10,918 nt of DNA from Gemmatimonadota bacterium (lineage in GTDB: Bacteria > Gemmatimonadota > Gemmatimonadetes > Gemmatimonadales > Gemmatimonadaceae): the NCBI GenBank assembly GCA_016794735.1, contig JAEUJK010000425.1, positions 1-10,918 on the forward strand, given 5' to 3'. The translations under genes and the position numbers were made by a program. Shown here piece by piece: positions 7,452-10,918 of this stretch. The notes beneath the pieces were generated by a model. That model was not told the origin of the DNA. It saw only the letters and a program-made list of their open reading frames with translations, and did not search any database. Each line of letters begins with the position of its first letter. The first letter of the stretch is position 1.

Positions 7452-7465
7452 CCTAGATCGCGCAA
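7437..7465 (-). promoter_or_regulatory. Predicted sigma70-type promoter of the efflux operon
   Basis: On the minus strand TTGCGC (7465-7460) is followed after exactly 17 bases by TATAGT (7442-7437), a good -35/-10 pair. Transcription would start near 7430, leaving about 20 bases before the tolC ATG. The -10 and half the spacer lie within the 7432-7451 palindrome, so a bound repressor would block RNA polymerase. The prediction is from consensus match and spacing only. Confidence 0.6.
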
Positions 7466-7526
7466 CCCTCGCCGGACCGCCGGTGATGCCCGCGGCCCCT
7501 CCCTCCTGCCCGCCCCCGGAACGACA

Positions 7527-7554
7527 CAGGCCCCGGCGTGGACGCCGGGGCCTG
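7527..7554 (-). terminator. Hairpin terminator after the SusD-like gene
   Basis: A perfect 12-bp stem (CAGGCCCCGGCG with its complement) and a four-base loop begin 27 bases after the SusD stop codon. On the minus strand it is followed by TGTCGTTCC rather than a clear T-run. It could therefore be an intrinsic terminator with a weak tract, or a transcript-stabilising or Rho-assisted 3' end. Its position between the two gene groups, just ahead of a new promoter, supports a terminator role for the SusC/SusD transcript. Confidence 0.6.
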
Positions 7555-7581
7555 CGCTCGTTCAGGACCTTCTGGCCGGGA

Positions 7582-8970
7582 TCAGAACCCGTTCACCTGG
7601 ACGCAGCCCTTCGGGAGCGGCGTGCGCTGGTTGCACTCGTCCGATGGCAGCGGGACGATCGGGTAGATCAGGTGGCTGGGCAGCGCCTTCGGCAGCTGCG
7701 CCAGGCGACCGTACCGCCGCATGTCGTGCCAGCGGTGGCCGTACTCGAACAGCAGCGAATACCGGCGGTTGTACAGGATCTCGCTGACCAGGTCCCCAGC
7801 GTACCCGGCCCCGAGCGGCGCGAGTCCGCCCGAGTTCACGCGAATGAAGTCGAGGTCCGCGATGGCCGCCGCCCGGTTGCCCAGGCCGTTGTTGGCCTCG
7901 GCCCGCAGCAGGATCAGCTCCTCGTTCTTGATGATCGGGTGCGGCGTCACGTTGGTCGCGTAGATCGTGAACCGCAGGCTCGAGGTGACGCCCTGGTTCG
8001 AGATCGTCGCGCCCGTGGTGACCTTGCTCGTGCGCAGGTCGGGCTGCCCGTTGGTGCGCAGCTGCGCGTCGGGGATGATCGACGGATGTGCCGCCAGGGC
8101 CCTCGGGGCTGGATCGAACAACCCGTTGGTGGCGTCACCTGCCGAGGTCGAGAAGACGTGGTACACCCCGGTCGCCAATGCAGCCGCGGTGGTGGCAGAG
8201 GTCGAGATGAAGCTCTCGTTCAATGCCGTCAACGCGTCCGCCCACCGGGCCCGGTACACTTCTGTCCGCGCCTTGATCGCGCGGTTGAACTTCAGGAAGT
8301 TCGCCGGCGTGTTGAAGCCGGCGAAGCCGGAGTGAAGCGTGAACGGGAAGGCGGCCCCACCGGCGTTCAGGTGGGTCTTGGCCTCATCCAGCAACGTCGC
8401 CACGCGATTGAAGCCCTCGTCTCGCGTGACAAACGCGCCGAGCTGCGTGGCCGTGGGATCCACCTCCAACACGATCCCGAAGGTGTCACGGACGCGCAGT
8501 TGGTCAAGGAACGCCATCGCCATGAAGGTCTTCGTGAATCCCTTCACCGCTTCCTTCTGCGCCGTGCTGTAGTCCGGCACCTTGTCGACGATGTCGAGGA
8601 TCGTCTGCGCGGTCAGCACCTGGCGATAGGTGGCCGACCAGCCGAGGTCCGTGCCGAATCCACCGGGCGTCAGCGGCTGCGCGAGCCACGAGAGCACAAA
8701 TCGCGCATCGGCGACGTCCAGGTTGTACGACTCACGCCCGAAGATCCCGAGCTGCGAGGCGTACGTACCGATCACCGCCCGCGCCCCCACCAGCAGGCCG
8801 AGGGCCGTGGTGTTCACCACCTGCGCCTTCGGGGCCGCCAGGAGCTGGTCGACGTTCGGTGAGTTGTAGTTCGGAACCACCACTTCCTTGCATGCGGAAA
8901 CAGCGGCGGCGGTGCCAAGCATGGCGACCGCAACGACCCGGCGCACCGGGTGCATCGAGAGTGTCGTCAT
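7582..8970 (-). CDS. SusD/RagB-family outer membrane lipoprotein
   Basis: The 462-residue product has a lipoprotein signal with lipobox AVSAC (cysteine 27), preceded by a basic N-region and a hydrophobic stretch. It is a surface lipoprotein expected to act as the lid of the SusC-like channel and bind its substrate. The C-terminal SusD hallmarks are clear: NEELILLRAEANNGLGNRAAA near 345-365 (the TPR helix bearing the usual EA-A pattern), then ILYNRRYSLLFEYGHRWHDMRRYGRL at about 395-420, and a late IYPIVPLPSDECNQRTPLP matching the family's PIP-E-NP ending. The length fits the shorter SusD types (about 450-550). Two cysteines, C446 and C456, near the C-terminus could form a disulfide. The gene starts three bases after the receptor's stop, with GGAG further upstream than usual (11 bases). 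Substrate not predictable: no carbohydrate-active enzyme is adjacent in view. Confidence 0.93.
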   Translation of the reverse strand: MTTLSMHPVRRVVAVAMLGTAAAVSACKEVVVPNYNSPNVDQLLAAPKAQVVNTTALGLLVGARAVIGTYASQLGIFGRESYNLDVADARFVLSWLAQPLTPGGFGTDLGWSATYRQVLTAQTILDIVDKVPDYSTAQKEAVKGFTKTFMAMAFLDQLRVRDTFGIVLEVDPTATQLGAFVTRDEGFNRVATLLDEAKTHLNAGGAAFPFTLHSGFAGFNTPANFLKFNRAIKARTEVYRARWADALTALNESFISTSATTAAALATGVYHVFSTSAGDATNGLFDPAPRALAAHPSIIPDAQLRTNGQPDLRTSKVTTGATISNQGVTSSLRFTIYATNVTPHPIIKNEELILLRAEANNGLGNRAAAIADLDFIRVNSGGLAPLGAGYAGDLVSEILYNRRYSLLFEYGHRWHDMRRYGRLAQLPKALPSHLIYPIVPLPSDECNQRTPLPKGCVQVNGF

Positions 8971-8973
8971 TGC

Positions 8974-10918
8974 TCAGAACTCCAGGCTGAGGTTGAGCCA
9001 GAACGAGCGCGACGCCGGGTAGGCGGCGAGCTCGCGATTGCGCTGCACCGATCCCGGGACGTTGCCCGCGCCGAAGTTCTCGGCCTCGGGATCGCCGCCA
9101 CGGAACTTGGTCCACCAGTACAGGTTGCGGCCACTGGCCTGCAACCGCGCGTTGGAGACGCGGCCCCAGAGCCCCTGCGTGAAGGTGTTCGGGATGTCGT
9201 AGCCGAGCGTGACCTCGCGCAGCTTGGTGTAGGTCGCGTCCTGGTAGAAGATCCGCGTCACCGAGAGGTACGTCGTGCGCCGCCACTCGCCGAGCTTCTG
9301 CCCGTTCGGCCGAAGCTCATCGTAGTCGCGCGAGTTCTGGCCGAGGTCGTAGTGCCGCCACGTGCCGTTGGCGAGCATGCCACCCTGCTGCCGGTCGAGG
9401 AGGGCAAACGCCGAGAAGCGCTTGAAGCGCAACTCGTTGGAGAGGCCGGCCGTCCAGTCCGGGTTGCCGTCGCCCATCAGGACACCATTGGGCGCGAGCA
9501 CGCGACCTGGCTGCGGCAGCGTGTCATTGCCGAAGAGCTGCGTCGCCGACTTGCCCTGCTCGATCTTCACCGCGCCCACCTGGAAGGTGCCGAGGAGGAA
9601 CGCCGGCACCGGAAGGTTCGTGATTTCGCTGCGGTTCATGCCGAAGTTGAGCCGCGTGTTCCACGAGAAGGTCTGGTTCTGGACCGGGAAGATGGAGGCG
9701 GTCGCTTCCATGCCGCGAACCTTCATCTCCGCACCGTTGGAGATCGCCGACGAATATCCCGACGTCGGTGGCAGCGTGCGCGTGATGAGCAGGTCGGAGA
9801 TGTCGCGCTGGAAGACGGTGAGGTCGAGCGTACCGCGGTTGTTGAAGAGGGCCGCGTCGATTCCGACCTCGATCTCGCGCTGCCGCTCGGGGCGCAGGTC
9901 CGACGAGGCCAGGGTGGTCCCGATGCGGAACGCACCGGAGCCGGAGATGTTCGAGAGGTCGAGGCCGGTGAACTTCTGCCCGTACAGCGGCTGGTTCCCC
10001 GTCTCGCCGTAGGCGGCGCGGAGCTTCAGTTCGTCGATCTTGCCGGGCATGAGGGCCGGCATGCGGTACGACGCCGAGGCCTTCGGGAAGAGGAAGAACT
10101 TCCCCGGGTCGCCGTTGTTGGAGCTGCGATCGGCGCGCGCCCCAACCGTGAGCAGCAGGCGATCGTTGTAGAGCCACTCGGTCTGCCCGAAGACACCGAA
10201 GTCCTCGGTGAGCTGGCGGGTTTCGTCGACTTCACGCTGCGTGCCGGCGGTGACGACTTCCAGCCCGCCGAGCAGGCCAAGCGCGGCGCTGCGGCTCACG
10301 CCGAGGCGGCGCTTTTCCCACTGGGTACCGACCTGGCTCGTCGCCGTCCAGCGCGAGAAGGGACGCCACTCGTGCACGACGTTGAGGTTCAGGTTGCCCT
10401 GCGTGTTGTTGCCGTCGCCAACCGTCGACGTGCCCGGCAGGCCGTCCAGCGGCTCGTACTGCAGCTCGGGCGGCGAGTACACCTCGTTGTGCTGCTGCAG
10501 CACGTCCGCGCCGCCGTACCCGACGAAACGGATCGACTGCTTGTTGTTCGCCCACAGGTCCCAATTGAGGCGCGCCGTGGTGATGTTCCGCCACACGCCT
10601 TCCTCGTTCTTGATCAGTTCGATCGTGTGCAGCGGGTTCGAGTTGTAAAACGGATTCGTTGGCCAGCTGCCGTCCGGGCGCTGCCGCAAGTCGAGGAAGC
10701 TCGGGATCTTCGTGAGCGTGTACGCGATGGAGTTGCCCGCGTTGTCGTTCCCGAAGAGGCCGCGATCGCTGAGCGTACGCAGCACTTCGGTGCCGACCTG
10801 CAGCTCCATCTTGTCCGAGAGCCGCTGGTCGAGGTTGACGCGCAGGCCGAACTTCGACGCGAAGGTGTTCTTGACGATGCCACCCTCGTAGCGGCCGGTT
10901 CCCGAAACGAAGTACCGG
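8974..10918 (-). CDS. SusC/RagA-family TonB-dependent receptor, C-terminal part
   Basis: The reading frame stays open to the right edge of the window, so only the last 647 residues are visible; the signal peptide, carboxypeptidase-like domain and plug lie outside. What is seen is the beta-barrel. Characteristic SusC barrel segments are present: YGETGNQPLYGQKF, then SDLRPERQREIEVGIDAALF, then a Gly-Gly-rich strand (DRQQGGMLANGT), then DATYTKLREVTLGYDIPN and ASGRNLYWWTKF. The chain ends in SFWLNLSLEF, with a terminal phenylalanine of the kind recognised by the BAM complex. It would import a ligand too large or scarce for porins, using TonB energy, together with the SusD-like lipoprotein encoded three bases downstream. 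An in-frame ATG at 10809 is internal to the conserved barrel and is not the true start. Substrate unknown. Confidence 0.94.
   Translation of the reverse strand, partial: RYFVSGTGRYEGGIVKNTFASKFGLRVNLDQRLSDKMELQVGTEVLRTLSDRGLFGNDNAGNSIAYTLTKIPSFLDLRQRPDGSWPTNPFYNSNPLHTIELIKNEEGVWRNITTARLNWDLWANNKQSIRFVGYGGADVLQQHNEVYSPPELQYEPLDGLPGTSTVGDGNNTQGNLNLNVVHEWRPFSRWTATSQVGTQWEKRRLGVSRSAALGLLGGLEVVTAGTQREVDETRQLTEDFGVFGQTEWLYNDRLLLTVGARADRSSNNGDPGKFFLFPKASASYRMPALMPGKIDELKLRAAYGETGNQPLYGQKFTGLDLSNISGSGAFRIGTTLASSDLRPERQREIEVGIDAALFNNRGTLDLTVFQRDISDLLITRTLPPTSGYSSAISNGAEMKVRGMEATASIFPVQNQTFSWNTRLNFGMNRSEITNLPVPAFLLGTFQVGAVKIEQGKSATQLFGNDTLPQPGRVLAPNGVLMGDGNPDWTAGLSNELRFKRFSAFALLDRQQGGMLANGTWRHYDLGQNSRDYDELRPNGQKLGEWRRTTYLSVTRIFYQDATYTKLREVTLGYDIPNTFTQGLWGRVSNARLQASGRNLYWWTKFRGGDPEAENFGAGNVPGSVQRNRELAAYPASRSFWLNLSLEF

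Noticed and set aside
5976..7787. A 603-codon open frame on the plus strand opposite the TolC-like gene
   Set aside because: Its product is compositionally odd (Gly/Arg/His/Asp-rich) with no recognisable domain, and it lies opposite a clear gene. Long antisense frames are expected in DNA this GC-rich.
7483..8862. A 459-codon plus-strand frame opposite the SusD-like gene
   Set aside because: Arg/Val/Gln-rich with no domain, and it would run through the terminator hairpin; the minus-strand SusD reading has clear family motifs.
1..10918. CRISPR arrays, tRNA or rRNA genes, insertion sequences or attachment sites
   Set aside because: No regularly spaced repeats, transposase frames, terminal inverted repeats or RNA gene signatures were seen; the DNA is almost continuously coding.

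Overview
The window is GC-rich DNA in which every supported gene lies on the minus strand. A SusC/SusD outer-membrane pair together with very high GC and GC-ending codons suggests Gemmatimonadota or a similar GC-rich didermal lineage. This is inference from gene content, since there is no rRNA or marker gene to settle it.

Reading in the direction of transcription (right to left), the right part (10918 down to 7582) holds the C-terminal two thirds of a SusC/RagA-type TonB-dependent receptor. Three bases later comes its SusD/RagB-type lipoprotein partner. The pair ends at a strong GC-rich hairpin (7527-7554). Its substrate cannot be read from the sequence.

The gap at 7410-7581 holds that hairpin and then an AT-rich island with a near-perfect 20-bp palindrome (7432-7451). 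A good -35/-10 pair (TTGCGC, 17 bp, TATAGT) overlaps it, with the -10 inside the palindrome. This looks like the promoter and operator of the next operon.

From 7409 to the left edge runs a very compact seven-gene operon: TolC-like outer membrane factor, lipoprotein periplasmic adaptor, RND inner-membrane pump, a small DUF2892 membrane protein, an ArsR-family repressor, an AI-2E/PerM-family transporter, and the start of a YeiH-like putative sulfate/sulfite exporter cut by the window edge. Junctions are 4-bp overlaps (ATGA, ATGA, GTGA) or gaps of 1, 2 and 27 bases. The first three genes form a complete tripartite efflux system of the drug/hydrophobe (HAE1-like) kind. The repressor probably acts on the palindrome upstream of tolC and so controls its own operon.

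The most interesting reading is an ArsR-controlled efflux operon tied to sulfur. ArsR next to DUF2892 recalls E. coli ygaV-ygaP (a sulfide-responsive regulator beside a rhodanese-DUF2892 protein), and a YeiH-like exporter follows. The substrate and inducer remain inference.
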